Assembly (NCBI GenBank): GCA_003993805.1
Contig: RSEF01000004.1
Span: forward strand, 12,355,002 to 12,419,001
Source of the DNA: Himantopus leucocephalus
Lineage: Eukaryota; Chordata; Aves; Charadriiformes; Recurvirostridae
Direction: 5' to 3'
DNA length: 64,000 bases
In this document: in pieces, positions 27,314 through 40,400 of the stretch
How positions within the stretch are numbered: position 1 is the first letter of the stretch
How the letters are laid out: each line of letters opens with the position of its first letter
Made by a program: the position numbers and the translations under genes
Notes under the pieces: generated by a model
The model's input: the letters and a program-made list of their open reading frames with translations, nothing else
The model's database searches: none
What the model was told of the DNA's origin: nothing

Positions 27314-29075
27314 AAAATCGGTGACTTCTGTGAACTTGGATTCTGTGAAAAACTCAGTTCTAGTGCTTAGCTAAAGTAGTCCATGCTTGATAGAGATCCT
27401 GTAGAAAGGTATGTGCTATCAACTACCTTCTATGAAATTAGAATCAATTTCTGGGGTAATTCTGCTTATATTTCCCATTTGTTATGTTGCTTCACAAAAA
27501 CTATACTTTAAAAAAATTTTCACTGGAAAAAATATGACCTGAATTTTGGCCAAAATTTTGCTTAGAAATATCCTAACTAGCCGTGCATATACCCCATGTG
27601 GCTGGAACAAGAGGAGGCACTGAACTTCGTTTAACCAGGCACTGTTCAGTGATGCAACAGTGATTTACTTCTTCTTGCTCATGAGATTATTGATCCAAAT
27701 TAGAAATGTTCTTGTTGATTTTCAATTCCTCTTGACCTATGTAAAATCCCAGTCAGTCACCTAGAGGTGAAAGGTTCCTTACCTAGCTAGAACTGCATCA
27801 ATTAATCAGTATGAGGACCTTTAACCAGGTTTCTGTGAAGGTTAATGTAATGAATATTCATGAGTAGAAATGTAAATCTAACCCTGCAAAACATGAGTAG
27901 GAAGACCCTTAAAGAAGTGGCAATCACCTATATCATCCCTCATTTTTTGGATCAACATTACATGGATCATGGTTTAATTCATTGCTATTCTCTGTCCTGT
28001 CTCTCAAAGTCTCCAGTTACAGATACCTACAGATAGATTGGACTCCTCCTGCGATAATTAGTTTTTCTTTTAAGGGCCATGTATTACCCTTCAGGTTTAA
28101 ATTGTGTGAGGATGGCTGCAATCCCTCTAATGATTGATATCAAGCTCCTCACAGTTGTAGTAGGTTAATAAAGAGTAACATGAGCAAATGTAAGCCACTG
28201 AGTGTATTACAAGCTCACCTTCAAGCAATCAACAGGGTACTAGGGAAAAAACGTTCGCCAGACTATGCCATAAACTCATCTAGGCAGCCTTCCTTTAATT
28301 TTTCAGTTGTAACTTACTCTGCAAATTACATCTGTTGACTGAAAAAAAGCCGCATGGGAGAGAAGAGGAAGTGTCTGCTACAATTCCCGTGTGAAGTTCT
28401 TCTTGAGTCAGTTTGTCAGAATGACAAAGTTCAGGCACAGTATAGGCTTTTCTGCAAATGAGGAAATAAACTAAGTATCTGTAGGATTTCCACTGAAATA
28501 GATGTCACAAGTTGCCTGATGGAATTTAATCTGCTTGATAATTGATAATTGTAACTGTGAGGCAATTTATAACCTCCTGTGGTTGCAGGTAAGAAAGAGT
28601 TAATGGAATGACCACTTTATCCCTCCACCTTCGTTGCTTCCCTCACTGTGATTACAAAGCTAATTAGTGGCAGCTCTCCTAAAAGGCTGCAGCCCAGTCA
28701 CAAAGGGACAGCCTAGCTCTTGGCCAGAGAAATATCTCAGGCAGGAGAAGATTAGAGCCACATACTGTCATATTTTTCTGTGAGAGACGATGGGAGACAG
28801 AGAAATTAAGAGCAGCATTTGGCTGCCTGTCCCGTACCCCATAGACTTGCCCCTGCAGAAAAGCCCAGGTTTGGATTCTCTCTTTCTCCCCCAGGGGTGG
28901 AGGTAACAATCCCAACACAAACGAAGTAAACATCACATGGGAGAAAACCTGAAAACTGTGCATGGATTTAGAGGCTTTTGTGATATGGGTTTTTTAACCC
29001 AGAAGCAGGGAGAGCAGAGAAAGCTGCAGAGATAATAAAATTTTTACGTTTTTAGATGCTGCTATGGGAGATGCG
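27314..29075. other. AT-rich single-copy DNA, no gene seen
   Basis: The longest open frame is 94 codons (28679-28963, minus) with no recognisable product. The stretch at about 28500-28680 has AT-rich homeodomain-like motifs (GATAATTGATAATTG, GCTAATTAG), as often seen in conserved non-coding elements. Conservation cannot be judged from one sequence. Confidence 0.45.
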
Positions 29076-29078
29076 GAC

Positions 29079-29090
29079 ACCAGGGGGTGC
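29079..29090 (+). promoter_or_regulatory. CTCF-like binding motif
   Basis: ACACCAGGGGGTGC, whose core is CACCAGGGGGTGC, closely matches the plus-strand CTCF core (CCACCAGGGGGCGC). The surrounding sequence is AT-rich, so the motif stands out. It is in divergent orientation relative to the motif at 8019-8032. Binding is inferred from the motif only. Confidence 0.5.
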
Positions 29091-32000
29091 AATGACCACT
29101 GTCTGAAGCTCTGAGGATGCCAAGATGCAATTACATCCTCTCTCTATGTAGGTTAAACAGAGGAGAGATTATTCTGTGAGATGTGTTGTAACGAAACACT
29201 CTCTGTAATAATTGTGTTGCCAGCAATACACTTAGAAAACTTAATTTTTTATTATACAACTTCAAGCATACTCTTCTGAGTATCTGGCAACATGAGTGGG
29301 ACTGAAAAGCCAGGAGAGATGTTCTGAGACATCATAGTCGATTCCTACACCTGAAATATTGCAGCATCGCCTCTATGGAACTGCTGAAAACATGCATGTT
29401 GATAGAATAAAATTCATTGTAAAAGGTTCTTAAATATAGGTTAATATTAAATATTATAGGATTATTCTCCAGTCTTGTGCTGATTTTGCGGAAGTGAGAA
29501 ATCCTTTCACATTATTGTCAGGATGCAGCTTTCCATGCAAAATCAATTCTGATGATAACAGTAGCACTTAGCTGATCTCAGAAGGCTGTTCCATTGTGTC
29601 TGTGAAGTCAATCCCTTATTACTTGTCTATAGAAATTCATATACGACGTGTTGAAAAGCTTGCAGATAAATAGCTCGGTGTACATCATTGCATCTCTTGT
29701 TATGGAAATTGCTGTGATCATTTAGATGTAATAGATTTGGGACTTTTTAGTTAGCAACAGAGTTTCTGCAGAATAGATGAAAGAAAAATATTGATAGGTA
29801 AACTTGGTTCAGCAAAATGAGAAGAATAGTGTAAAACATTTATAGTAAAGCAAGGCTGTTCAATTAAAAAGCTAATATTAAAGGACATATCTGTTTGTGG
29901 AAAAACCCACAAAACAAACTGAAGAGAATTTCAACAGTAAATGCTGACAGACAAATTAAGTAATAAATGGGTTGAAAGGATTTGTGTTACTTATCTTGAT
30001 CTAAAGAAGCAAGTACATAATTGTAATTGACCACAGTTTAACCCATTTGCAGTGCACTGTTCAGTGAACATTTTTAAGATACGTAATTTCAGTTGTAAAA
30101 GCAAAATGAGATAAATGTAATACGGCTTGCCTTAGTGATATCTGAAGCATAAAATGCCTGTCTTCAACCTATAACCTCTTAAAAATAGAGCTAATGTAAG
30201 TGAACATGGTGCCATTCATTAGCATGTCAATGATGATTCTCTAACACGGTGCCATTAAATTACTGTGGTGATAATTGAGACATTAAAAAAAGACAGATGC
30301 TAGGTCTGTTTCTAGGCTCTTATAACCCTTTAGCAATTAAATTTCAATGAGCTAACACAACACAGCTATAGCAAAAATTAACAATTGGGAATATTTTTCT
30401 GTAGGACTACCTTTCTCTAGCTGAATTAATATTTTTAAAGGGCCAAATTTTCAGTGCAGACTTCTTGGTTGACGAGATTCCAGTGGTGTTAAATGGGCCA
30501 AAGGTTGGCCTAAAGGGGCTGATCAGGATTCTCATAACGGGGATGAATGGGACATGGGTGGGGGAGGTTGTTAGATGCTGTAGATTCAGTGTATTCTCTG
30601 CCTGACAAGCACGGGAAGTGGGAGAATGTGCCAGGGCTAAACCTTCTCTTTAACTGAAAGCAAGCAGGAACAGAGTGAGAGGTAGAGAGAGAGGCGTGGG
30701 AGAGAGAACAGAGGTTTTCAGTTTGTGTCACCATAGAGTAAAAGTGATGGCGAGGTGTTGTGGACCCTGTCCCTGTCAGTCCCGCTCTCCGTCAGCAGCG
30801 ACAATGTGGCCACCGTGGTAATACGCTGATGGCTGCCAAACCAGAGCTGGCTGAAAGGGTCCTTGCTTGGGAAAAGCTGCTCCATCATGTTTTGATTGGG
30901 GTGGGAGGGGCGGACTGGTGAACAAAACTCGCACAGCAAAAGCAAAACAAGCAGATATGAATCCCATTGACCCTCTGGAATCTGAATGTTTTGTTTGAGT
31001 AATTTCATAAATTCTTATTTTCATCATGTATTTAGAGGATGATTTTTCTTTTCCACTTTTGGCCTTCCACACCATGACATAATAGGCAAAATTTGCCATG
31101 TTTAGTTACGTCAAGGACAGGGGCTACTAAGTACCAACTGAGATACCTTGTTTTCTCAGCTACATCAGTGTCTCCCCTTTGCCTTGTAGTGAACCAGTTT
31201 GATGCATGACACAGAGGCATTGAATGAAGTCGTGCAAATATGGTATGGTTAGGAGCACTGGCTGCTAGCTAAAACCACCTGCTGTCGATGCTGCTGGCCA
31301 CTGGCATCTCTATTGGCCTCCAAATTCTTTCCCAAATAGTGCTGGGAACCTAGATGCTGGGTATGATGTTCAGGGAACTGAAAACCACGCAACACAGTGT
31401 GCGACGCATCATTGTGTTCCTAAGACAGCTTCTCACGTAAATCTCATGCAGCTGTCAAACCTTGTGGCATATACTTCAGTTTATAGGCAAACTTGCCTGT
31501 GTCTGAATGGCAAAGAAAATTACAGGGGATGTCTCATTTCTTTCTGAGTCATGTTTGATTGTGGAGAGCCACCTGTACTTGCCAAGGTCTAAACCCAACA
31601 TGGATAGAGTCTTTTTGACTCCCTGTGACCTTGCAGAATCTAGGGGCTGGTAAAATTCCAGGAACTTTCCAGGAAAATGAACATGACAGGACCAGAAAAA
31701 CAGTTAGCAGGATCTCTTCCCCAATCCCCTTTCCTCCCAGGTATCTGCTAAATGCTGGAATTCACCTCTTAGAGGCTACTAATGACATTGTATGTGAGGG
31801 CTAGTTGCAGTCCACACATTGGGAAAAGACAGGATTTCTTTCCCTTCACTGGAATGTTTGCTTTATCGTACAAGGCACACTGAATAAAGCTGATATTTCC
31901 CAGGTCACTGAGAAGTGGAAGTGGTCTATCCAACGTCTGTGCGATGCGTTGTGATGCCTTCCAGTGTATCCAGTATTAGAAATTGCTCATAGCAGATTTT

Positions 32001-33256
32001 ATAAAGAGTTGTCTAATAGCTGGGGGCTCCCTCTTGTAGTCAAATGAAACTTCAGGAGATAAGAGCAGCCACTTCCACAGGTTAATACTTTTCTATTCAT
32101 CAGGAATAAATTGCAGTGTAAAAAATCTGCTTGCAGACTATGGGTCATACTAATGTAAATCATCTTATTTTATTGGTTTCCTTTGAGGCATGCCTATTTA
32201 CACCAATCTGAATAGTTGCCCTTATCTACATAACAGTGGTAGCATATGGCTTTTAAAAACTTCATGCTGCTGTACTTTAAATCAGAATGATCATTAGCAT
32301 CTCAAAAAGCATCATAGCATGGATTGAATTATCTGTAATAGCTTCAATATGGCAACACCTGGCTCAACAGGTGCCTGAAGTCACAGCAGGCCATCTGTTC
32401 GTGGTCCAGTTGGATGCTTTCTAAATGCATCTAGCAAGAAAGCAAGGACACTGGGGAATAAAGTTGGAGAGAGGGAATCCAGCAACCTGCACTCAGAATG
32501 CCAGGTACAGAAGCAAAGGAGGAATGTGTATTGTAAGTAAGGCTTTTCATTCTGTGTTTCGGTCTGCTGGGAAGATTGGAGGCACTGTGAAATTTTTAAA
32601 TAAAAGCTAGATATAAACTTGGAGACAATCACCAGCTGTTCGTTTCTCTTCTGCAGCATGTGGAGGAACAAAGGCGCATTAAAGACCGACAAAAGGATTG
32701 AAACAGCATAGAGCAGCATCTGTGTGGCATGATTCCCACTACCACAGGGGCCTCTGTCTTTACAGATGAATTTCACAACAGTGGTAAGAGACAACTGGGT
32801 AATGTTATTGCCCAGTGTTAAAGATCTGCCTGGTATGTAAGTGGTTGTGTATGTCTATACTAAGTCATGCGCTGCTCTGATCACATGTGACTGGATCCAG
32901 TCGGATGGCTGGCTCTGTGCTGCAATAGGACTGTGCCGCAGGTCTGTGAGAAATGAGCCTTCACTCAGGCAATGTTGGCTGTAAATCGTCTAATGCATAA
33001 AAGCTGCTGCTTGTAGTGTTAGAACTTAACTCTCTTGTCTTTGCCGCATTCTTGTGGATTAGCAGCATGGCCCCTGGCATGCAATAGTGTGCCAATTAAA
33101 CTTACTGTGCTGGCAAGAGAAGAGCCCAGACAGAATACAGAGCATCAAAAACGTGAAGGTCCTGAACGGCCATTAGTATTGATATATGCAGATCTCGCAG
33201 CCGCCATCCATTCTGTTTGTTTCTAGTGCTAGGGTTTTTTGTGTTTCTTCATATGC

Positions 33257-33277
33257 TTGGTTGGTTGGTTGGTTTTT
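33257..33277 (+). repeat. (GGTT)n short tandem repeat
   Basis: About four consecutive TTGG units followed by a T run. It is short and likely polymorphic. Confidence 0.8.
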
Positions 33278-36200
33278 AAGGCAGAAGACAGCAGAGGGAG
33301 GATTGTCTGTGTGCCTCACCTGGGCTTATCCAGCACTCTGGTTCAGGCCATATCTTCAAGGTGATGTCTTCCACCAACCTGCATCCCACACAGGAAATAT
33401 TCTGGTGCATAAACACAGCTTGTGTGGGACTGATTCACTCGGCACCGACCCTGTAGCAGAAGGGCAAACGAGGATACTGTTGAGGAGAGTCAGAAGCAGA
33501 CATGCTGCCAGGCCCCTGAGGGTAGGAAGGAAAGAGACTTTTTATAGAGATCCTGTGATATCGCACAAAGCTGTTGTCTCCAGAGGTGGCACTGACAGAT
33601 GCTTGATCTAAGAGCTGGCCTGGAGAAGGTTTTCCCGGTGAGGGCATTAGCAGAGGGACTGGTTTTATCTTCTTCTGTCTGTGCTGTTAGGTCAGGGTTT
33701 TTGCTATGTAGGAAGTTTCTTTAGTTTATGTTCTAATGAAATATTAGAGCAGAGATTCAGAGCTTTCTTCAGCCAAGCTTCTGCACCACCTGCATCAGCA
33801 AGCGATTTCAGCTCCTGTATGTCATTTCGTGAGTAGCCTTCCCTTTTCTAGCAAGTTCAGCTCCAGAGAGCACTAATTTGGTTTCACAGAGAGCAGAACA
33901 AAAGTGATATCCGTCTCCCTGCCTGTAGGAGAGCTGGGCTTGGAGGGATGAGGCTGCTACCCTTTCTGTCCTCACAGCGTTCCTGCTGGTTTCAGTTCCT
34001 CAAGCAATGATACCGTGGCATGTTGGCTGGAAAGTGGTTTGCTCTTTGTTACTTTTGGCTCCGCAGTAGTTTAAGTGAATCATTCACAGTCAGTAAGTTT
34101 TAAGAACCTGTTTCTCTGTCATGTTATGCCATAGGGAGTGGACGTTATTAGTTCAGAAGACAGTTTCTTATTCGTGTTCTCAAATACCCTTAATATTGTA
34201 GGCACAGGAAAGCCATCTTGAACATGCTGATTTCATATGTGTTCTCTTCTAACGCCAATTTTATTATCATTAGGAAAGGCTAAACTGTAAGACTCTCTAC
34301 CCAGTACTGTCTGTGATCTGTATGTAAAAGGTCCCCTCTACTAGTGTTTGAAAGGAGTTTCAATCCTGCTTCTCCATGTGTGAACACGCGTGCCCAATTT
34401 TGCATGTGTACGTTGTCCAGGGTAGCACAGTGAAACAGGAGCATAAATGTTCTTAATATATGAGTCTAGTTCGTTTCGCCCAGCTATAATTTGGATGAAA
34501 AGCAATAGAAATACTGGCTAGTGTATTAAATAATGGAAAGTACACTCTTACATATGAACTTTCCATTTGCTTTGTTGAGAAGCACGTAGCCTCGTCACCA
34601 GAACAGTGTGCACTGCATGATCTGCTCAGGCTTTTCTGCCAAATGTGCAACTAGCCTGAATGGGTGGAACTGAGAGCCTTTACACTGGCAAATTTCCTCG
34701 GTGTGTAAGTGCTGTATAATGATGGCTAGTTCGGTGGTTAGCTGAGACATTAAGAGCATAAAAGGTGAAAGCTGAACATGTACCTTCTAATCAAAGGAGA
34801 AAAGAAATGGGCTTTTTTTTGCTTACATTTTTATTGGCATCCATGCTAGTGTGATCCAAGCTTCTGAGCATTACAGTTGCATTTAGTAAAAGCTTTCAGG
34901 CCACGTCCTCTAGCCTGAAACATATCAATGTGATCTGTCCTGATGACATTCCTTCTCTGGAACATAGGAAGGACTGAACGACAGCTGTCTCTGCAGATAG
35001 AGCTCATCCTTGCACTGTAGGAGGTGCCAAACACTGATTACAGAGGTTCTGGATTTGGCAGCCCCCCTCCCTGCATTAAGTATCCCCGAACATAAGACGT
35101 ATTCGTGGGTAGAGACCTGTCATTCATTTCAATATTTTCCCTTCTTTGCTGCAGAGATCCTACCATTCCCATATGTTTACCAAATGTATAAATACTGCAT
35201 CGGAAACCAAACCTTCTGTGAGGAAGGAAATGGGAACTACATGTGAAAAAAATGGCAGGACAGCTTAGCATTTATCTATCCTATATTAACAGGGTTTGAT
35301 CAGGATTTTCATTTTTGTTCTAAGATACTGCAGATGCTAGTCTTGTGTCAATCTTGTGTTTTGAACGCTAATCTTGCTACTAGATGATTATGCATACCGT
35401 TATGTTGCCTTGGTGTGGGATATAGCAGCCACATGCCTATATTATTTTTAATGAATATGAAAAATGCCAGGGCATCGAAGCTTTAGCCTTCATAACCTTT
35501 GTTACCTGCTCTCTATGGAACATGCACATCTTTTTTTTGTGGTCTTTTGGTGTCTTATATGAGAATTTCCTGACTTTCAGAATCTAATAAAAATATCTAG
35601 GTAACAGCTGATAGATTAATGTGGGGTTTTTTCGTGGTAAACGTTAACAAAAAGGCAATATTCAATATGGGAAATTTTAAATGTAAGTGAAAAATGTAGA
35701 TTGAGTTTGCAAGAAATACTTCCATGCAGGCTACGGTTGATCTGCATGTCTCCACAAAACCCATGGAAGCCAGTTTTGATTTGAATGTGCTTGGGACTTC
35801 ACATCAAGTGTGTTTCAGGCCTGAAAGTACTTTTCTTTTTCCTTGTGTGAGAAAGCACAGAATTTGATGATAGGTTAAAGCTGTCCATCTACCGGAGACC
35901 TATGTAGTCTATCTTACCCAACAATGTTAGCCTCTATACTCAAAGCAGTCACCTTGCCATGAAAAATTATAAATGTTTAGTGGACTGTGAACAAATGGCA
36001 CACAAGTCTCTCCAGTCTGACAAACGTGCAGGAGAACAGTTTCATGGGGTAGGTCTCCTGGGCTGGTACAACCCAACTATGTCTTTGCTCAGGTTTCATT
36101 TTTATGGAAAGCTCATATGGTACCATGATAACCAAGTCATCTTTTGTGAAAACATTGCTCCTTTGGCTGCTATTTGTCAAAGATTTCTTACAGGAGAAAA

Positions 36201-37433
36201 TGACAAACATTGGTAGGATGTCAAGCCGGTGTACGGTCATCCTGTCAGCTTCTGCGTGTGAAAATCATAAGGAAGCAAAACTGTTATTCACACGTGTCTT
36301 ATTCCATTTGACCTGCCTCTGGATGGTCTGATGAAAAAAAATCCTCTACATTTAAGGCTATAGTTTGTTGTGATGAAGAAAATATATTTTGAAAATAAAA
36401 TGCAAATTTTAGATTATGTTTAAGGCTGATTATCATTTAAAACTGTGTTTTCTATTGTCCTGCACTTCATATTATCATTTATGCTGACCTGAACAATTGC
36501 ATGCTCTTATCGTTCCAGTCTAAGAGCAGTTCCAGTTCCTTAATGAAGCAGTAATGTGGGAGGCAGTAAAAGATGCCTCCGATACTTGCTTAATCAGCTT
36601 TTTCTCTACCGTCACTTCGCTGCTACTTAAGGCAGGGAACTTAAGGCAGTTACTTAGAAAAGAGATTTATTGACATTTTCAATACAATATTGCTGATAAT
36701 TTGAGAAGAGCATCCCGATTTACTACCCAGATGTACCTGTACTCCACAATGTGGGAATGATTGTCACTGCACTCTCGGCAGAAGCGGTGGCTGTGATAAC
36801 TTCATTTCATTCCCCAGGAGTGCCAATGTTGTTGATTTGGAAGCCGACCTTATTGCAATGAATGCCTAAGTGGGAATGAAGTTGGATATCCAAGCGTGTC
36901 CCCTTCAACTTCAGTCATTCAGGTAAAAATGAATGCAGATCCAAACCACCTTGCTTTCTGGGGGAGGAGAGGGTGAAATCTAGCGGCCGACTGACACGGT
37001 TTTGCAGTGACTACAGATTAACTTATTCCATAGTGGAGACGAGGAGTCAGATGCAGCCAGAGGAAGAAAGAAGCATGAGTAGTAGGTTAATCTGTTGTGC
37101 TGAGGAACACTGCTGCTGGCTTTACAAGGGTCAAGGGAGCAGCATCGAGGATGTTCTGCCCCCCAGATTGCTTGAATGACAGAGTTTGAGTGCAATGGCT
37201 TGAGTGACAGCTGGAGATAGGGGACTTGAACTTTGGCTGAGAGGAAGAGTCTGTTTTCCTGATAAAGAAAGCATAACACGGCTTTGGCTATAGCGAGGGA
37301 AGCTTGAAAACACTGAAGTACAAAGAATGTTACGGTTTGGAATCAGATCAAATATGCATTCATGTAAAAGCCAGAGCAATATAGAGGAAAGGAACATTTG
37401 AATTTTTGGGGTTCAGTGATGTTTGATGAGCGT

Positions 37434-37434
37434 N
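37434..37434. other. Single-N assembly join
   Basis: One isolated N. Unlike those at 1047 and 46600, it has no obvious long duplicated flank. Only a weak similarity (GATGAGCGT before, GATAAGCGT after) is visible. Confidence 0.95.
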
Positions 37435-40400
37435 CGATAAGCGTTTGTGTCAGGGTAGCTTCTGGGTGGTTGCTTGTTCAAATGAATACGAAAATGCTAG
37501 TGGAAAAAGCTGGGGGCGGGGGGGAACAAACCGAAAAAGCCCCACCCGAACTCTGTCACAAAATCATGGTATTTGAGTTCCTCCTGGAAAGATACTGAGT
37601 AATTTTTTCTCCTATTCTGGCTTAAGTTTAAATATACATGTCAAATCTCAAATGGAAAAGGGCCAGACCAGAAGGAAAACCAAGGAGTGGAATAAAATAA
37701 AAAGACATTTCAAAGTCCTCTAATTTTTGTAGGTATTGGAATAGAACAGCTTCTTTGTACCTCTGTGTTGGTAAGACTGAAGGAGTCCATCGTTAGCCTG
37801 CTGGGATACGTGCACTCCATAGTTTTTTTCCTGGAAAATGTTTTTCCAAATAGAAGTGCAGGAGGAGGAGAACGGTAAGTAAATCACATTTTCTTGCTGC
37901 ACCTTTCCCTCTAGTCTATTGAAAACTGTTGTGTACTGTGCAGAGAGAAACGCACTGAATTGTATTCCAACTGGGAAGAACACTGGCATAAATATGCGCT
38001 GTAATTAATAGCTGTTCATTCAGTATCTGCTGGGCAGAGCAAACACCAGGGCCTCAAAACCCCCAATTTTGGCTCTGAATGGGCATCTGGTTTTGCATCA
38101 ACCTTGGCATGGATTATACATAGTTGGGAGCTTCTTAATCAGTGTTAGTAGCTTACAATATCCCAAGGGACAAATGCTATCTGAAGATTGCTAGAATATT
38201 GTGCTGCTTTTCAATGCAGGCAAGGGATCCCCACATGGGAAGTATGATTTTCTGCTCCATCTGCTCTGGATAAGGTTGAAATTGAAAAGTAACTTTAATG
38301 TTTGTTTGTTTCGTGGGTTTTTTGGCTTGTGGTCCCTGTAGCATTGCTAAGATATAAGGAAAGGTTCTTCTGTAGGGTGCTCAGTCTAAAATAACAATGT
38401 AGGTACAGGTTTTTAATAATAAGTAGGGGATTTATGTATATCCATGTGTGTGTACTCACCTTGAAGGTTTAGTATTAAATATTTTATGTTTTCTATTCTT
38501 GTCTCTAGTGTATCCAAGTGTGTACTAGGGGCATGGTAATTATAGAGAACAGAACAAAGAGCATATGCCAACAAGGAAGAGAACTTCAGTAGTAGGCTTT
38601 TGTAGTTGGTCTGCACCAACATAAAGGATAATTCTTGAATTATCTGCAGAACAAAGCCAAAGACATTACCAATATTTCATTATACAGGACCACTAATGGC
38701 TACAGTGGTAATTAAATAATATTCTTCATTACAGAATTTCAGCAAGGCTGTCTATGCACTGGGAACTGTTCTGTTAAAACAAGTACTTTCTTAAACTTTT
38801 ACCTAAGTCTGCATTTTTTAATCCAGCCTCAACATTTTTGGTGAAATATTCCATGACAATAACACAGTATCACTCATGCTGAAAGACAGTTACTGAATAT
38901 TGTGTACTAATTAGGGGTATATTCAAATAACTGCAAGTTACTGGCTGTAAATTAAAATATAATTTGATAAATACATGTTGTGACTCTCTTTATGCATAAT
39001 CTAATGCTGTCAAAGAATCGGGATTTTTCCCTTCTCCCCCTACTAATTAAAAGCAAATGAGGATACTGTGTGTAAACATGCTGCAGCTCTATGCTACTGT
39101 ATATGTAAAGTGTTAACATAATTCTTTCATTTGCATCTTTTAAGTATGAAATTTGTGGAACATGGGTATTTATTAACCTTGTTGGTGAATGGAAACTGGT
39201 TTTATGATTCTTAAAATGTAAGGAGTAATAATCCCCACTCCAAGTGGGTGATGGCAGTGTTCTCATCTGCATGTTTCTGTGTTTGTAAATCTAATACTGA
39301 AACAAGGTGAAATCTTTAGGAATCCTAAACTGCCGGGTAATCCACTACTCCGCTCTCAACAGGAAATCAGGCTGGAGGCAACGCTAGCCTTTACCAAAGC
39401 CTGTTGAAGCCAGCAAGAGACTGTCTGCTTGTTTCAGTAGGTTTTGGATTGGACCCAAGTAGCTTTTGAAACCAATATATACTGTATGTTTTCTGGGAAA
39501 TCAAACCAATATCCAGACAGTCTCCTTACTTATGCTGTTTTCAATTCACAAACACATTAAAAGCCTGCATCTCATTGCCAGGGATGTAGTCACCTAAATG
39601 CGTTGTGATTCAGGGTCATACATACCAAGGACTTTATCTTGCCTCTCTCTCCTTAGTAAAACAGTACAACAGAACAGATAAAACCATGATTACCAACATG
39701 CGTTGGGACTGCACAATTCATTCTACACACGCATTTTTGCCGTAATTCAAAAATACTTGGCTTCAGGGCCTGAATGCTCACATCACCTAATTTGATGCTA
39801 TTACAGTTTGACACTAATAGGCCGCTCTTACAAAAAGCATGTGAAGCACAACTTGAAAAAACCACTTTGTTAAGAACTGCAATATAGAAATGAATGAATA
39901 GCTTGGGTGAAATTTAGCTTCCACTCTTTTCCCTTGACTCTGAGAAAGCCATCATTCCACCTGCCTTTTTCTCATAGTTTCCCATCAAGCTTAGGAAAGG
40001 CAAGAAATTAGCAAACTGAATAAAGTACTTTTCCCATTACCCACATTTCATAGAGAGATCTGAGATCAAGAAAAACTAAGAAACTTTAAGGGCAAAACAC
40101 ATATTTCTCATTTTATCCTGCAGGCTTGTTAGGCTTTGACAGTAGAGGAGAAAGTGTCTGTTGTTTTGTTGTTGTTTTTTCATTCTTTCCCCTGAGGAAA
40201 AATAAGGAAAATCTGGAAATCTGGGGAGCTGCTAAGGGAGGAAAAATGATTTTTTGTGAAATACTTTGAACGAGTACTGAAAGAATCCTCAATGTTGAGA
40301 ATTATATTACTGCTACACTTCAAGTCTTCCAAATGCATTCTAAAATTGATTAGAATTTCAAAATATGTGATTTTATTTTGAATTTATACCAGTATACAGG

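Noticed and set aside
32026..32039. CTCF-like motif GCTCCCTCTTGTAG
   Set aside because: Only 11 of 14 core positions match, with mismatches at informative bases.
32381..32794. 137-codon minus-strand open frame
   Set aside because: It overlaps a plus-strand frame, has no recognisable motif, and is near the chance maximum for this base composition.
33186..33611. 141-codon plus-strand open frame
   Set aside because: Includes a GGTT repeat translation (WLVGW region), has no domain, and overlaps an opposite-strand frame.
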